Below, piece by piece: positions 17,472-26,716 of a stretch of 53,840 nt of DNA. Source of the stretch: Vineibacter terrae (GTDB lineage: Bacteria; Pseudomonadota; Alphaproteobacteria; Reyranellales; Reyranellaceae). The position numbers and the translations under genes were made by a program. Where the stretch lies: contig NZ_VDUZ01000058.1 of assembly GCF_008039615.1 (NCBI RefSeq), positions 1 through 53,840 of the forward strand, in the 5' to 3' direction. The first letter of the stretch is position 1, and every line of letters begins with the position of its first letter. The notes under the pieces were generated by a model. It worked only from the letters and a program-made list of their open reading frames with translations, did no database searches and was not told the origin of the DNA.

Positions 17472-17708
17472 ATGACCGAGCAGAGGCACGTCAAGCTGTT
17501 TCGCAACGGGCGCAATCAGGCAGTCCGCATACCGGTGGACTTTGAATTGCCCGGCAATGAAGCGATCATGCATCGTGACGGCGATCGTCTGGTGATCGAG
17601 CCTGTGCGAAAGCGTGGTCTCGTCGCCTTGCTGAAGGCGATGGAACCCGTGAATGAAGACTTCCCGGAAATCGATGATCCTGCACCGACACCGGAGAACG
17701 TGTTTTGA
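17472..17708 (+). CDS. vapB: VapB-type antitoxin (AbrB/SpoVT fold)
   Basis: A 78-residue protein with an N-terminal swapped-hairpin DNA-binding domain (VKLFRNGRNQAVRIPVDFEL) and an acidic C-terminal tail (VNEDFPEIDDPAPTPENVF) of the type that wraps a PIN toxin. It overlaps the following vapC start by four bases (ATGA). Family knowledge predicts that it binds and represses its own promoter. The neighbouring toxin is truncated, so this antitoxin may be an orphan or may act on another PIN toxin. Confidence 0.88.
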   Translation: MTEQRHVKLFRNGRNQAVRIPVDFELPGNEAIMHRDGDRLVIEPVRKRGLVALLKAMEPVNEDFPEIDDPAPTPENVF

Positions 17709-17980
17709 TCCAGCATATGTTGGACACGAACATCGTCTCTGAGTTGATCAGGAGCCCGCAGGGCAAGGCAGCGGCGCGGATTGCCAAGGTGGGCGAAAAG
17801 AACGTCTGCACGAGCATTATCGTTGCTGCAGAGCTGCGCTACGGCTGTGTCCACAGTGTTCGTCCAGAGATGTTCGGCCTTGCTACGGCGCGACGCGTGT
17901 TGGCGTCGGCACCGTCGAAGTCGATCTACCAGGCGACACGCGATCAGGCCGCGGCCAATACGGCCCGCTTGACAGCCTGA
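17705..17980 (+). pseudogene. Truncated VapC-type PIN toxin
   Basis: 91 residues of a PIN-domain protein, where intact VapC toxins are about 130. The N-terminal half is recognisable: LDTN (Asp7), the next acidic residue in SELI, and VAAELRYG (Glu43). The C-terminal half, with the conserved NDxxIAA and TDN acidic residues that complete the metal site, is missing. After about residue 52 the sequence no longer resembles the family, and the other frames do not restore it. It should be nuclease-dead. Its 3' end overlaps the convergent small gene, marking the break near 17860-17980. Confidence 0.75.
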
Positions 17981-18174
17981 GGCAAGGCAATCGGACGGAA
18001 GAGCGCCTTTGGGTAAAGGTAATCGTCTCCCGACTCGTCGATGATCCGCAGAAGGCCACGGTCCTCCGCAACTTGATCACGAAGCAGCACGTAGATCTTC
18101 CGCTTCTCGAGCGAAGCAGGGTAACCATCGTTGTTGATGCACACTACGAGCTGTTTCGACGCGGATTTCGGCAT
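17944..18174 (-). CDS. Small conserved protein of unknown function
   Basis: A 76-residue soluble protein, with LVVCINNDGYPASLEKRKIY near its start and GLLRIIDESGDDYLYPKALF further on. I recognise this as a small conserved type found widely in proteobacteria without a known role. GAAGG precedes the ATG at 18174. Its 3' end overlaps the remains of vapC on the opposite strand by 37 bases, so its arrival or survival may be linked to the loss of the toxin's C-terminus. Confidence 0.7.
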   Translation of the reverse strand: MPKSASKQLVVCINNDGYPASLEKRKIYVLLRDQVAEDRGLLRIIDESGDDYLYPKALFRPIALPQAVKRAVLAAA

Positions 18175-18386
18175 AGTTGGCCTTCACAGGAGGTGCTTTA
18201 TCTTGAACTCTTTGCGTCCGATGCCGGCCGCTTCGTACCGGTGTACCTCAGCCTGATGGACGGAGCCATCAGCCACAAAGGGCGGGAGCATTGTAGCGTA
18301 GAATAGAGTGCACAAAGGCGGGTCACTGACTTGAAAATGCATCAGAATAGGTCGAGTTACTCACGTAGCTGAGGTAACGGTAGAGC

Positions 18387-20087
18387 ATGACCGAGATCCA
18401 ATCACCATGGGTCGATGACCAGACATGGAAGACGCGCTGGGAGAAGATCGAGGAGCTGGATGGCGGCGGCCAAGGCGAAGCGTATCGCGCGCGACGCCGG
18501 TCCGACGGGAAGATCGGATTCCTCAAGATCATCAAATCGAAGAATGTTGCTGAGCGCCGGGCTCGCTTCTTCCGCGAGGCGACCGCCTATGACAGCTTCG
18601 GCGTCGACGGCATTCCTAGGCTCATAGAGAGTAACGCGCATCGACACGCAGACGACAGTGTCGCTCCTTTCATCGTGACCGAGTTCATCGTGGGAACCAC
18701 GCTGCGGTCGTGGCGCGAATCGCAAGCGTTGGTGTCGATCGAGACGGCAGTGACGATCACATCGCGCCTGCTCGATATCCTTCAGGCCTGCCATGCGCAG
18801 GGGTGCGTCCATCGCGACGTAAAGCCCGACAACATCATCCTCGAAGGTGGCGCCTCGGCGCGCGTCTGGTTGCTCGATTTCGGGATCAGCTATCACGATC
18901 TCGCCGACATCGACTTCCAGACCGAGCATTGGCAGGAGGTCGGCAACCGGTTCCTGCGGCTTCCCGAGTTGTCGGCCGGCAGCCTGTCGAAACAGGATCC
19001 GAGGTCGGACATCTGCTTTGCTGCGGGCGTCCTCTTCTATCTGCTGACCGGCGACCATCCCGATGTGCTTGAAGACAGCGAGGGCCGATTGCCGCACCAG
19101 CGAACGGCCGCGATGGCAAAGCTCCAGTACGCCGCATCGCCCCGGCTAGCGCGGCTCCTCGCTCTCTTCGATGAAGCTTTTGCCATCCGCGTGGTGAACC
19201 GCTTCGCCACCGTGCAAGCAATGCGCGAACGAATGGACAGGATGATGCGAGATCAACCACCCGGCTCATCGGCGGACGAGGACCTGGCCGCGCTCCGCGA
19301 AGTGCTCGACACCTCTGCCAACCGCCGCCTGACGGCAACGATCGCGAAGCTCTGCGACGCGCTGAGGAAGGTGCAGCAGGTCTTCAACCAGGTGCAGCAA
19401 TCCATCGGCGGCAATTTGTCGATCAGTCAGACCGGCTGGGTCGTCACCGGCGAAAGCGGTCAAAACACGTTGTCCTGGTCGCGCCAGGGATCGACCGATC
19501 GCATCTTGTCAATCACCTATGAGTTCGTGCCCGCTGGCGAGGAGCTTCTCCTGCGCATGTCGGGCGAGACCGTGTATCGCACCGACCTTGCCGAGCCGGA
19601 CTATGGTGGTGATTTTCAGAACGCGGTCCAGACTCGGCTGGCCGCCCGGCTCCGCGCCGTTCTCAACGACCCCAATGCTCTTCCACCCGAGGCGGACATC
19701 TTCCGCGAGATCAGGCCCTTCGGATCGCTCGAAGCGGCGGCGGTCGAAGCGGTCCGGCGCAGCCGCTCGATCCTGGCCTTCGTCTATGATCCGACGCAGC
19801 CGGAACGCGGCAAGCTGCGATGGGCGCTCGATTACTTCCTGCAGAACCGGCGCACGCGCGACATCATGAACGGGGCCTTCGTCACCGCGCTCGTGCCCCT
19901 CGCGGCCATCGCTGCCGTCTCCGAGATCCTGAAGCAGCAATCGATGGAGGAATCCCGCTGGGTCGTGCTGGACCAGCGGCTTCGCCCGCTGGAGCAGCAG
20001 GTCATCTACGCCAATCCGCAGATGGCGGAGCGGATCGTCGGCGAGCTGGCCGAGCGCTACGCGGCGGGCTCGGGACCGTCGGCATGA
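18387..20087 (+). CDS. Serine/threonine protein kinase with unrecognised C-terminal domains
   Basis: A 566-residue protein whose first 270 residues form an apparently active Hanks-type kinase. Visible are the glycine loop GGGQGEAYRA (about 26-35), the VAIK-type lysine in GFLKIIK, HRDVKPDNI (about 142-150), LLDFG (about 164) and the DPRSDI helix. Residues about 300-440 look like a mixed alpha/beta domain without a recognised motif. Residues about 450-566 (SRSILAFVYDP onward, then FVTALVPL) have the rhythm of a thioredoxin- or UAS-like fold, but I cannot confirm this. There is no membrane segment. Its stop overlaps the ATG of the next gene, so the two proteins are probably made together and may form one system. 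Defence or stress signalling is inference from context. Confidence 0.85.
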   Translation: MTEIQSPWVDDQTWKTRWEKIEELDGGGQGEAYRARRRSDGKIGFLKIIKSKNVAERRARFFREATAYDSFGVDGIPRLIESNAHRHADDSVAPFIVTEFIVGTTLRSWRESQALVSIETAVTITSRLLDILQACHAQGCVHRDVKPDNIILEGGASARVWLLDFGISYHDLADIDFQTEHWQEVGNRFLRLPELSAGSLSKQDPRSDICFAAGVLFYLLTGDHPDVLEDSEGRLPHQRTAAMAKLQYAASPRLARLLALFDEAFAIRVVNRFATVQAMRERMDRMMRDQPPGSSADEDLAALREVLDTSANRRLTATIAKLCDALRKVQQVFNQVQQSIGGNLSISQTGWVVTGESGQNTLSWSRQGSTDRILSITYEFVPAGEELLLRMSGETVYRTDLAEPDYGGDFQNAVQTRLAARLRAVLNDPNALPPEADIFREIRPFGSLEAAAVEAVRRSRSILAFVYDPTQPERGKLRWALDYFLQNRRTRDIMNGAFVTALVPLAAIAAVSEILKQQSMEESRWVVLDQRLRPLEQQVIYANPQMAERIVGELAERYAAGSGPSA

Positions 20088-21397
20088 TCTACCGGAGACG
20101 GGCCCTTCAGCGCCGCCTCGACGAGCTTCGCGACGTGCTGGACGGTGAGGCGGTCGACAAACTGGCGGAGCGTCTCAACCGGGCCGGCAAGGATCGGGTC
20201 GCGGCGATGTGGGAGTTGGTCGTGCTTCACGGCCTGTCGAAATGCGGCCTCCTCCAGCACGAGGTGGTTCTGGCGTCCCTACGGCGGCCTGACATCCTGC
20301 TCGAACAGGGCACGCTGCGGCTGACCGCCGATGTGACGGCGGTTTCGGACGAAGGCATCGACAAGGACAACCCCTATCACGAACTGAGTCAAATGATCGA
20401 AGCCGCCAAGAACAAGCTCAAGCTGCCCATCGGCGGTCTCGATCTGCGCGTCCGATCTAAGCACGAGAGCACGAAGCGCGGAACCCGCACGGTGCTGCTG
20501 GTGCCACCTCGGAGGAAATTGCAGGAGTTCGTCCGTCAGACGATCGTGCCGCAGCTGCGCGAGCAGATGACCGCCGGGAAGTTCCCGCTGCGCATCGCGA
20601 TCGACGATGACGATGTCGGCCTCGACATCACCATCGATCCGACCAAGTCGCCCTACATCTCAGGCGGCTTTGCCGCCTATGATGTGCCCAAAATCAAGGA
20701 CCGAAATCCGCTCTATAGCGCGCTCAAGGCCAAGGCCGAGCAGCTCCGTGGCGCGGACGGTATCACCGGAGTCATTGTCGGCGACGGTGATTGCGTCGCG
20801 CTCTCGGGTCGATCGGCGAACTGGGACGAAGTGTCGACCAGGCAGATCGTCGCCGAGTTCTTCCGGCAATTCTCATCCGTCGATTTCGCCCTGCTCCTGA
20901 GCGTCCGTGAAAGTCGGCATGGCTGGGCGCCTTACCCGAAGCCGGTGCGGCAGAACGACGCGAGCCTGTTTGTTCGCGAGGGGTGTAACGCCCGCTCCGA
21001 GTTGAACACTCTGTTCCAGGCGATGATCGAGCACTTCCCGAAGCCCGCGATGATGCCCGTCAACGGCGCGCTTCGGGCTCGCGAAGACGATTACGACGTC
21101 GGCCATCACGGAGGCTATTCTATGTCGGGATCAAGCGTGGTGCGCCTCGGCCTGCGCGAGTTTACGGAGATCTTCGCGGGTCTGCGGACACTTCAGGACA
21201 ATGGCGCCAAATATGTCGAAGCGGCGCGGAAAATGCCCCGGGAACCGAACCACTTGCAGGCCGTCGTGTTGCGCAATCTGATGGCAGGCCGCCTGCCGGA
21301 GTCGATCGAGGTCATCAAGACCGACGAGGAGGATAACGACGACTGGGTCGAAATCCGCTTCGGCGGGATCGATCCCGCCATCGCCCCTCTTCGGTAA
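20084..21397 (+). CDS. Unknown protein coupled to the kinase gene
   Basis: A 437-residue soluble protein of no recognised family, starting inside the kinase stop codon (ATGA). The N-terminal 130 residues include LRRPDILLEQGTLRLTADVT followed by a helix with HELSQMIEAAKNKL. The spacing of PD, an acidic strand and a charged helix is reminiscent of PD-(D/E)xK nuclease-like domains, but the usual ExK is not seen (ADVT instead), so this is only a suggestion. Residues 140-290 contain acidic and beta-rich stretches (AIDDDDVGLDITIDP), and the C-terminal part is rich in charged helices. No membrane segments. The likely functional link is phosphorylation or control by the kinase; nothing in the sequence proves it. 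Confidence 0.8.
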   Translation: MIYRRRALQRRLDELRDVLDGEAVDKLAERLNRAGKDRVAAMWELVVLHGLSKCGLLQHEVVLASLRRPDILLEQGTLRLTADVTAVSDEGIDKDNPYHELSQMIEAAKNKLKLPIGGLDLRVRSKHESTKRGTRTVLLVPPRRKLQEFVRQTIVPQLREQMTAGKFPLRIAIDDDDVGLDITIDPTKSPYISGGFAAYDVPKIKDRNPLYSALKAKAEQLRGADGITGVIVGDGDCVALSGRSANWDEVSTRQIVAEFFRQFSSVDFALLLSVRESRHGWAPYPKPVRQNDASLFVREGCNARSELNTLFQAMIEHFPKPAMMPVNGALRAREDDYDVGHHGGYSMSGSSVVRLGLREFTEIFAGLRTLQDNGAKYVEAARKMPREPNHLQAVVLRNLMAGRLPESIEVIKTDEEDNDDWVEIRFGGIDPAIAPLR

Positions 21398-21483
21398 CGC
21401 AGCTCGACTTGTCGGACGTGGAACTCAGCGGGCAACTGTGGTGTCGATCGTCGGCGAACCGGGGGCTTAAAGCCCTGGCCAGC

Positions 21484-21840
21484 CTATCCCGCCAGGACTT
21501 TTCCAAGCTGCCTCACCAATGCCTCGCGCTTCTGGGGATTCAACCCATTGAGATTCTGTCGCCGCCATCGGACAGCCGGCAGGTCGGCGGCGGCGAAGCT
21601 GCGCTCGAATTCAGCGGCGATGTCCTTGCGCCGAACCACCAGCACCTCGACCATGGGGCAGTCGTGGCTGATGAGATAGAAGAGGAAGGCCCGACGTAGC
21701 GCTTCGTCGATACCTTCGTTCTGCGTCGCGCCACGAACGGACCCTTCCGTGGCTCCAGGAACATGACCTTCCGCGCACGATGGTAGCGGAGGTAAACAAC
21801 CGCAACGGACGTTGGCGCGGCTGGCGGATCTGGGCTCGAA
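21484..21840 (-). pseudogene. Probable frameshifted gene remnant, unknown function
   Basis: Two minus-strand frames each hold a protein-like stretch. One reads VVYLRYHRARKVMFLEPRK and on to about 21720. The other continues from IDEALRRAFLFYLISHDCP to LVRQLGKVLAG and stops at 21484. Joined by a single frameshift near 21715-21725 they would give a plausible protein of about 110 residues. Neither frame alone has a convincing start. I recognise no family. Confidence 0.35.
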
Positions 21841-22222
21841 TTGCACTGTGGATGGCCCTCAGGAGCGGGTGGAGCCTTTCTTGCTAAGATGGACCCGAGC
21901 CGAAATAGGGTGCCGAAAACCGCTGTTGGCACGTGCATGGAATCAGAAGTGTCCGCGGACCATCTTAAAGGGTCGCCAGAACTTCGTGCGCGCCACCAGC
22001 CCAGGTGAGCTCAATGGAAAGCTCGAAGCCATCGCCACGGCGTTTGGATTGGACTGGCTCGAAGAGGCGGGCGAGAGCCCGATTCAGGTGTTCTGGAAGC
22101 GCAAAGACGCCCTGGCCACCAACGAATTCCTGAACTTCGGAGATGCGATCGAGCGCCTTCAAAGCCGAAAGTCCGCCGCAAGCGGAAAGACAAGCATCAG
22201 CCACTACAAGAAGTTCGCCTGA
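21812..22222 (+). CDS. Hypothetical protein, possibly a 3' gene fragment
   Basis: A 136-residue frame whose second half (FVRATSPGELNGKLEAIATA onward, including FGLDWLEEAGESPIQVFWKR) looks protein-like, while the first 50 residues are poor. It may be the surviving 3' end of a gene broken upstream. It ends convergently, overlapping the DUF3883 remnant by about 20 bases. No family recognised. Confidence 0.35.
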   Translation: MARLADLGSNCTVDGPQERVEPFLLRWTRAEIGCRKPLLARAWNQKCPRTILKGRQNFVRATSPGELNGKLEAIATAFGLDWLEEAGESPIQVFWKRKDALATNEFLNFGDAIERLQSRKSAASGKTSISHYKKFA

Positions 22223-22843
22223 TAGCTGGTCGCCATCAGCGACACATGCGCTTCCAGCGGCGGCCGCAGCTCGAACGCTCGCGGCTCCCGAGCGCGCGGC
22301 GAGGTCGGTTCGACCGGCAGCGAGCAGGTTGGCGCGCTCATGGGCGAGGACGCGCTCCTCGCCGGCGTGACCGAGCGCCCGATTGCGGGAGTCCCGCCCG
22401 GCGACATCGTATTTCCGGGCGATGGCGGTCATCTGCTCGAGTTCGTCGGGCGGAGGCGCATTGCTATGTGTGGGCGGCGTGCCAAACCACAGTATCGCTT
22501 CTTCTCGGAGAGAAGATGGCAATGGGCCCGCTCCCGTCCGCGCGGCTGGTGAGAGCCAATCGGGGTGGCGCTCGAGCCAGCGCACCACCGCGTCGACGAG
22601 CGAGGCCTGGAAATTGAAAGCCGGCTTGTAGCCGGCAATCCAATCCTCTCCGAGGCCCTTGAGCACTGCGCTGATGTTCTGGTGCTTGTATTCGATCGAA
22701 CCGCGCGGACGGCCGATCACCGCCTGTAGGCGGCGGTTATGCTCTGCCTTGGTGTAGGGACGTTCGGCAATGTCGTCGGCGAGCATCGCGAAATAGTCGG
22801 CGACGATCTCGTCGTTCTGCGCGTCGGTCCAGTCACCGGCCAT
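22204..22843 (-). pseudogene. DUF3883-domain gene with internal deletion
   Basis: The start (MAGDWTDAQNDEIVADYFAM) and the helix RALGHAGEERVLAHERANLL are typical of the bacterial DUF3883 family. After TDLAAR at about 22295 the frame breaks. The family's C-terminus (REPRAFELRPPLEAHVSLMA, ending SYQANFL) resumes at once in another frame and stops at 22204. The missing segment is the domain core, which normally carries the IEVKTT nuclease-like motif, an estimated 60-80 residues. The downstream open frame to 21965 is read-through. Intact relatives occur with restriction and defence genes, so this looks like an inactivated defence component. Confidence 0.75.
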
Positions 22844-22885
22844 CGATGCTCCGGGTATGGTTGGCGGAGCAGGAGAGGGCCTCGA

Positions 22886-23310
22886 TCATGCCAGCAACTG
22901 CGTCGGCACGCCGAGCAGCGGCCCTGCCTCGGCAAGCCGCTGGTCGAGCGTGTGCACCGTGGCGCCATGCTCCGACGCTGTCGCGAGATGCAGGGCATCA
23001 CCGGCTCGAAGGCCGAATGTATGCTGATCGACGAACTTGGCCGCCGCCCGGAAATGCCCACCGGTCACCGAGAGCACCGTGAAGCTCTCCGCGACGAGCT
23101 TGTTGAACATGGCGAGCGCCGCCGCGCGCTGCTCCAGGCTGATCCGCCCGGTCCGCAGCTTGATCGCCATGGCGGAGGATACCTCGGTGATGGTCCAGTC
23201 GCTGATCAGAAGCTGTGCCGGATCCTGCTCGGCCAGCCAGCCCTGGACGCGCGGCGTCATCGCTTCATGGGAGAGCGCCGCGACGATGAGAGACGTATCG
23301 AGATAGAGCA

Positions 23311-23311
<1 letters not shown>
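22886..23311 (-). CDS. vapC: PIN-domain toxin, VapC family
   Basis: A complete 141-residue PIN ribonuclease. All acidic metal-site residues are visible: LDTS (Asp5), TITEVSSA (Glu43), RAGDALHLA (Asp105) and TLDQRL (Asp123). Known VapC proteins cut tRNA or rRNA; the target here cannot be inferred. Its start overlaps the antitoxin stop by one base (TGATG), so translation is coupled. Unlike the toxin at 17.7 kb, nothing suggests that it is damaged. Confidence 0.92.
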
Positions 23312-23885
<574 letters not shown>

Positions 23886-25556
23886 ATGAACGCGCACACC
23901 CTCCAGACTGCGGATTTGGCCGTGCCCGCTCCGGTCGAGGCGTGGCCCAGCCTGGACCTCGGCCTGCTTGACGAGCAGGCGGACGCACCGCCGCCTTTCC
24001 CGCTGGACGTGCTGCCACCCCTCTGGCGCGCGTGGACTGAGGCCGCGGCGGCAAGCACGGTCGCGCCGACCGACTATGTGGCCCTGTCGCTGCTGACCGC
24101 GGCGGGGAGCCTCGTCTCGGACCGCCGGGTCGCGCCGGCCCGGGGCTGGGTGGAACCGTGCATCTTGTGGACGATGCTGGTCGGGCCGCCCTCGTGCGGC
24201 AAGACGCCGGCCGTGGAGGCGGTATGCGGCCTGCTGCGGACCTTGGAGCATCAGCGCCGGTACGGGCCGCAGGCCTCGCAAGCACACACGACGTCCGCGC
24301 CGCTGTTCACCAACGGCACGACCATCGACGCCGTCCTCGGCGTGCTGCGCGAGATCGGGCCGCGGGGCGTGCTGCTGGTGCGCGACGAGCACGGCGGCTG
24401 GCCATCGCAAATGGCGCGCGGCACGCGCGACGGCAGCGCCCAGGCGTTCTGGCTCTCCACCTGGTGCCAGCGCGGCCTGGATCTGGGCTGGCGCGGCAAG
24501 ACGATCGAGCTCGACGGCCCGTCGCTCTCGATCCTGGGCACGGCGCATCCCGACGCGCTGGCGCCGGCCTTGGCCCGCGACGACAGCGGCATGCTGGCGC
24601 GCTTCCTGTTCGTGCGTCCGGCGCCAGCGGCGTGCCCGCGGCCGCTGCCGCTGCCCGAAGACGAGGGCGCCGTGACGATCGAGGCGGTGTCCGCCTTGCG
24701 GCGGCTCTGCGAACGGCCGTGGTGCATGCGCGACCTGCCGCTGGCGGATGAAGCGCATGCCGCCTTCGAGGACTTCCGCCGGGCGCACCGTGTCCCGATG
24801 CGCGACCTTGCAGGCCGGGAGGCGGCGTGGTGGGGCAAGGGGCCCAGCCAGGTGCTGCGGCTGGCGGGCGTGCTGACATTCCTCGGCTGGGCGGCCAGCC
24901 CGCAAGGCGCGGCCGAGCCGGCGCATGTGCCCGCATGGGCCATCGCGGCGGCGGCGCGGATGTGGCGCGACTACCTGTGGCCGCACGCGCAGGCGACGTT
25001 CCGCATCGCCGGTTCCGGCGGTGAGGGCGAGAGCCGCCAGCGCCAGGTGCTGCGCTGGCTGGCGGCGCGGCGCCTGCCCGAGGTGTCGCGCGAGAATATC
25101 CGCCGCGAGGCGCTGTCGCAGGCGCTGGATGCCGCCGGCACCCAGCGGCTGATCGAGGATCTCGTCGAGGGCGGCTGGCTGCAGCCGGTGACGCCGGCCA
25201 AGGGCGGCCGCGGCCGCCGCCGCCGGCGCTGGCTGGTGCACCCCGACCTTTGCGGTGCCGGGACGGCGGGCGACCTCGGGGCAGCCGATCCGGATGATGC
25301 CGCCCCTTCCATTTCCGCAATCTCCGCACGCGCTTCTCACGCAAGTGGCGCCGCCGCGCCGCTTCCCGCCGGCAGGAGCGATCCGGCGGAAAAGGGCATG
25401 CCGCCTGATATGGATCCGGTGACGCGGACGGCGGATGTCGGCGGCGGCAGCCATGGGCTGCGGCCGCCGTTCGGCGAGCGCGCTCAGCGCCGGCGTGAGC
25501 CGTTCGCGCAATCGCGCAACAGTGTTGATGCGGCCGTCCAACCTTCGGCGGCGTGA
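23886..25556 (+). CDS. DUF3987 (YfjI-like) P-loop ATPase protein
   Basis: A 556-residue protein matching the DUF3987/YfjI type found in prophages and integrative elements, often with primase or replication genes. The P-loop is VGPPSCGKTPAVEAV (near residue 100). GVLLVRDEHGGWPSQM supplies a Walker B-like acidic pair. The middle segment (GPSLSILGTAHPDAL and onward) is the family's second motif region. The last 130 residues are low-complexity and Ala/Pro/Arg-rich. GGGGTGAAG precedes the ATG. No primase, integrase or capsid gene is nearby, so it seems an isolated mobile-element gene. Its presence supports a transferred origin for the island. Confidence 0.8.
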   Translation: MNAHTLQTADLAVPAPVEAWPSLDLGLLDEQADAPPPFPLDVLPPLWRAWTEAAAASTVAPTDYVALSLLTAAGSLVSDRRVAPARGWVEPCILWTMLVGPPSCGKTPAVEAVCGLLRTLEHQRRYGPQASQAHTTSAPLFTNGTTIDAVLGVLREIGPRGVLLVRDEHGGWPSQMARGTRDGSAQAFWLSTWCQRGLDLGWRGKTIELDGPSLSILGTAHPDALAPALARDDSGMLARFLFVRPAPAACPRPLPLPEDEGAVTIEAVSALRRLCERPWCMRDLPLADEAHAAFEDFRRAHRVPMRDLAGREAAWWGKGPSQVLRLAGVLTFLGWAASPQGAAEPAHVPAWAIAAAARMWRDYLWPHAQATFRIAGSGGEGESRQRQVLRWLAARRLPEVSRENIRREALSQALDAAGTQRLIEDLVEGGWLQPVTPAKGGRGRRRRRWLVHPDLCGAGTAGDLGAADPDDAAPSISAISARASHASGAAAPLPAGRSDPAEKGMPPDMDPVTRTADVGGGSHGLRPPFGERAQRRREPFAQSRNSVDAAVQPSAA

Positions 25557-25687
25557 CACGTGGGCGTCCCGCACCGTGGGTCTGTCCGGTCATACCGGTT
25601 TGCGATCGACCATCCAGACGATACTGTCGGCTTCCCCTCATCGCTTCGCGCCGGCGCCGGGCGAAGACGAAAACAATAGTCTGCAGT

Positions 25688-26548
25688 ATGGTTTCGATGC
25701 TTTTCGCCACCTACAACATCCACTTCGGCCTGGGCAGCGACCACCGCTACGACGTGGCGCGGATCGCCGATGCCGTGGCTGCCGCCGATGTGATCTGCCT
25801 GCAGGAGGTCGTGCAGGGCTGGGCGCTCAACGCCTTTGCCGACCAGGCGGCCGAGATCGCCGCGCGGCTGAACCGCTATGTCTGGTTCCACGGCGCCTTC
25901 GACGCCGACTCCAGCGCGGTCGAGGGCGACGGCCGGATCCTCAATCGCCGGCGCACCTTCGGCAACGCCGTGCTGTCGCGCTGGCCGATCAGCGAGGCCC
26001 GCGGCCACCTGCTGCCCAAGACTTCCCTGCCGACGCAGTTCGACCTGCAGCGCGGCATGGTCGAGGCCGTGATCGCGGCGCGGTCGCGGCCGCTGCGCGT
26101 CTACAGCCTGCATCTCTCGCACCTGACGCCGCGCCAGCGCCTGCCGCAGATCGCTGCCGTGCTCGACCTGGTGCACGGCGCGGCGCGGCGCGGCGGCACC
26201 TGGGATCACCAGGTGGCCGACCTGTTCGGCTTCAGCGAGAAGGCGCCGCCGGTGCCCACTGCCGCGGTCGTGATGGGCGATTTCAACTTCACGCATGCCG
26301 ACCCGGAATACCCAGCGATCTGCGGCGAGCTGCATCCCTTCATGGGCCGCGTCACGCAGGCCGACGGCCTGGTCGATGCCTGGGCCGCCGCCGGCAATGT
26401 CGAGGACCGCGAGAGCTTCCCCGGCGACGGCCGGATCGACCATTGCTTCATCACCGCCGACCTCGCGCCCCAGGTGCGCCGCGCCTGGATCGACGACACG
26501 ACGCCGGCGTCCGACCACTTCCCGCTGTTCGTCGAGCTCGACGTGTAG
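25688..26548 (+). CDS. Endonuclease/exonuclease/phosphatase family protein
   Basis: A 286-residue EEP-superfamily metal-dependent hydrolase. The canonical motifs are in order: TYNIHFG (Asn), ICLQEV (catalytic Glu), YSLHLSH, VMGDFNF (GDFN) and SDHFPLFVEL (SDH). No signal peptide is apparent. The superfamily covers DNA repair nucleases, sphingomyelinases and inositol phosphatases; the substrate is not assignable. A second ATG nine bases downstream (25697) is an equally possible start. The neighbouring palindromic repeat begins ten bases after the stop. Confidence 0.88.
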   Translation: MVSMLFATYNIHFGLGSDHRYDVARIADAVAAADVICLQEVVQGWALNAFADQAAEIAARLNRYVWFHGAFDADSSAVEGDGRILNRRRTFGNAVLSRWPISEARGHLLPKTSLPTQFDLQRGMVEAVIAARSRPLRVYSLHLSHLTPRQRLPQIAAVLDLVHGAARRGGTWDHQVADLFGFSEKAPPVPTAAVVMGDFNFTHADPEYPAICGELHPFMGRVTQADGLVDAWAAAGNVEDRESFPGDGRIDHCFITADLAPQVRRAWIDDTTPASDHFPLFVELDV

Positions 26549-26558
26549 CCGGCACAGT

Positions 26559-26647
26559 TGTCATCCCGAGCGCAGCGAGGGATCTCCTGCAGCACGGCGC
26601 ACGGTGCGCTGTTCACAGGAGATCCCTCGCTGCGCTCGGGATGACAG
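26559..26647. repeat. Long inverted-repeat element, type GTCATCCCGAGCGCAGCGAG (copy 1)
   Basis: Left arm GTCATCCCGAGCGCAGCGAG (continuing GGATCTCCTG) and right arm CAGGAGATCCCTCGCTGCGC (continuing TCGGGATGAC) are near-perfect reverse complements of about 30 bases. They surround a short variable centre that also contains a small palindrome. A second copy lies at 41450-41537. This terminal sequence is a widely dispersed palindrome in GC-rich proteobacteria. It follows the EEP gene and may act as its terminator. Confidence 0.85.
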
Positions 26648-26716
26648 CGGAGCGTCGGCGCCGACATGGCGCGCCGCGGCCGCGTCGTCTAGCATGGCCA
26701 CGTGCAGGAGGCGCCC

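Noticed and set aside
17168-17515. N-terminal extension of the serine hydrolase to 17515
   Set aside because: The extension is not protein-like, overlaps vapB on the opposite strand and would bury the signal peptide about 115 residues from the start.
18073-18306. 77-residue plus-strand frame opposite the small conserved protein
   Set aside because: It is antisense to a better-supported gene with a ribosome binding site, and has no recognisable pattern.
21965-22203. C-terminal tail of the minus-strand frame covering the DUF3883 remnant
   Set aside because: It is read-through after the deletion junction. The real family C-terminus is in another frame and stops at 22204.
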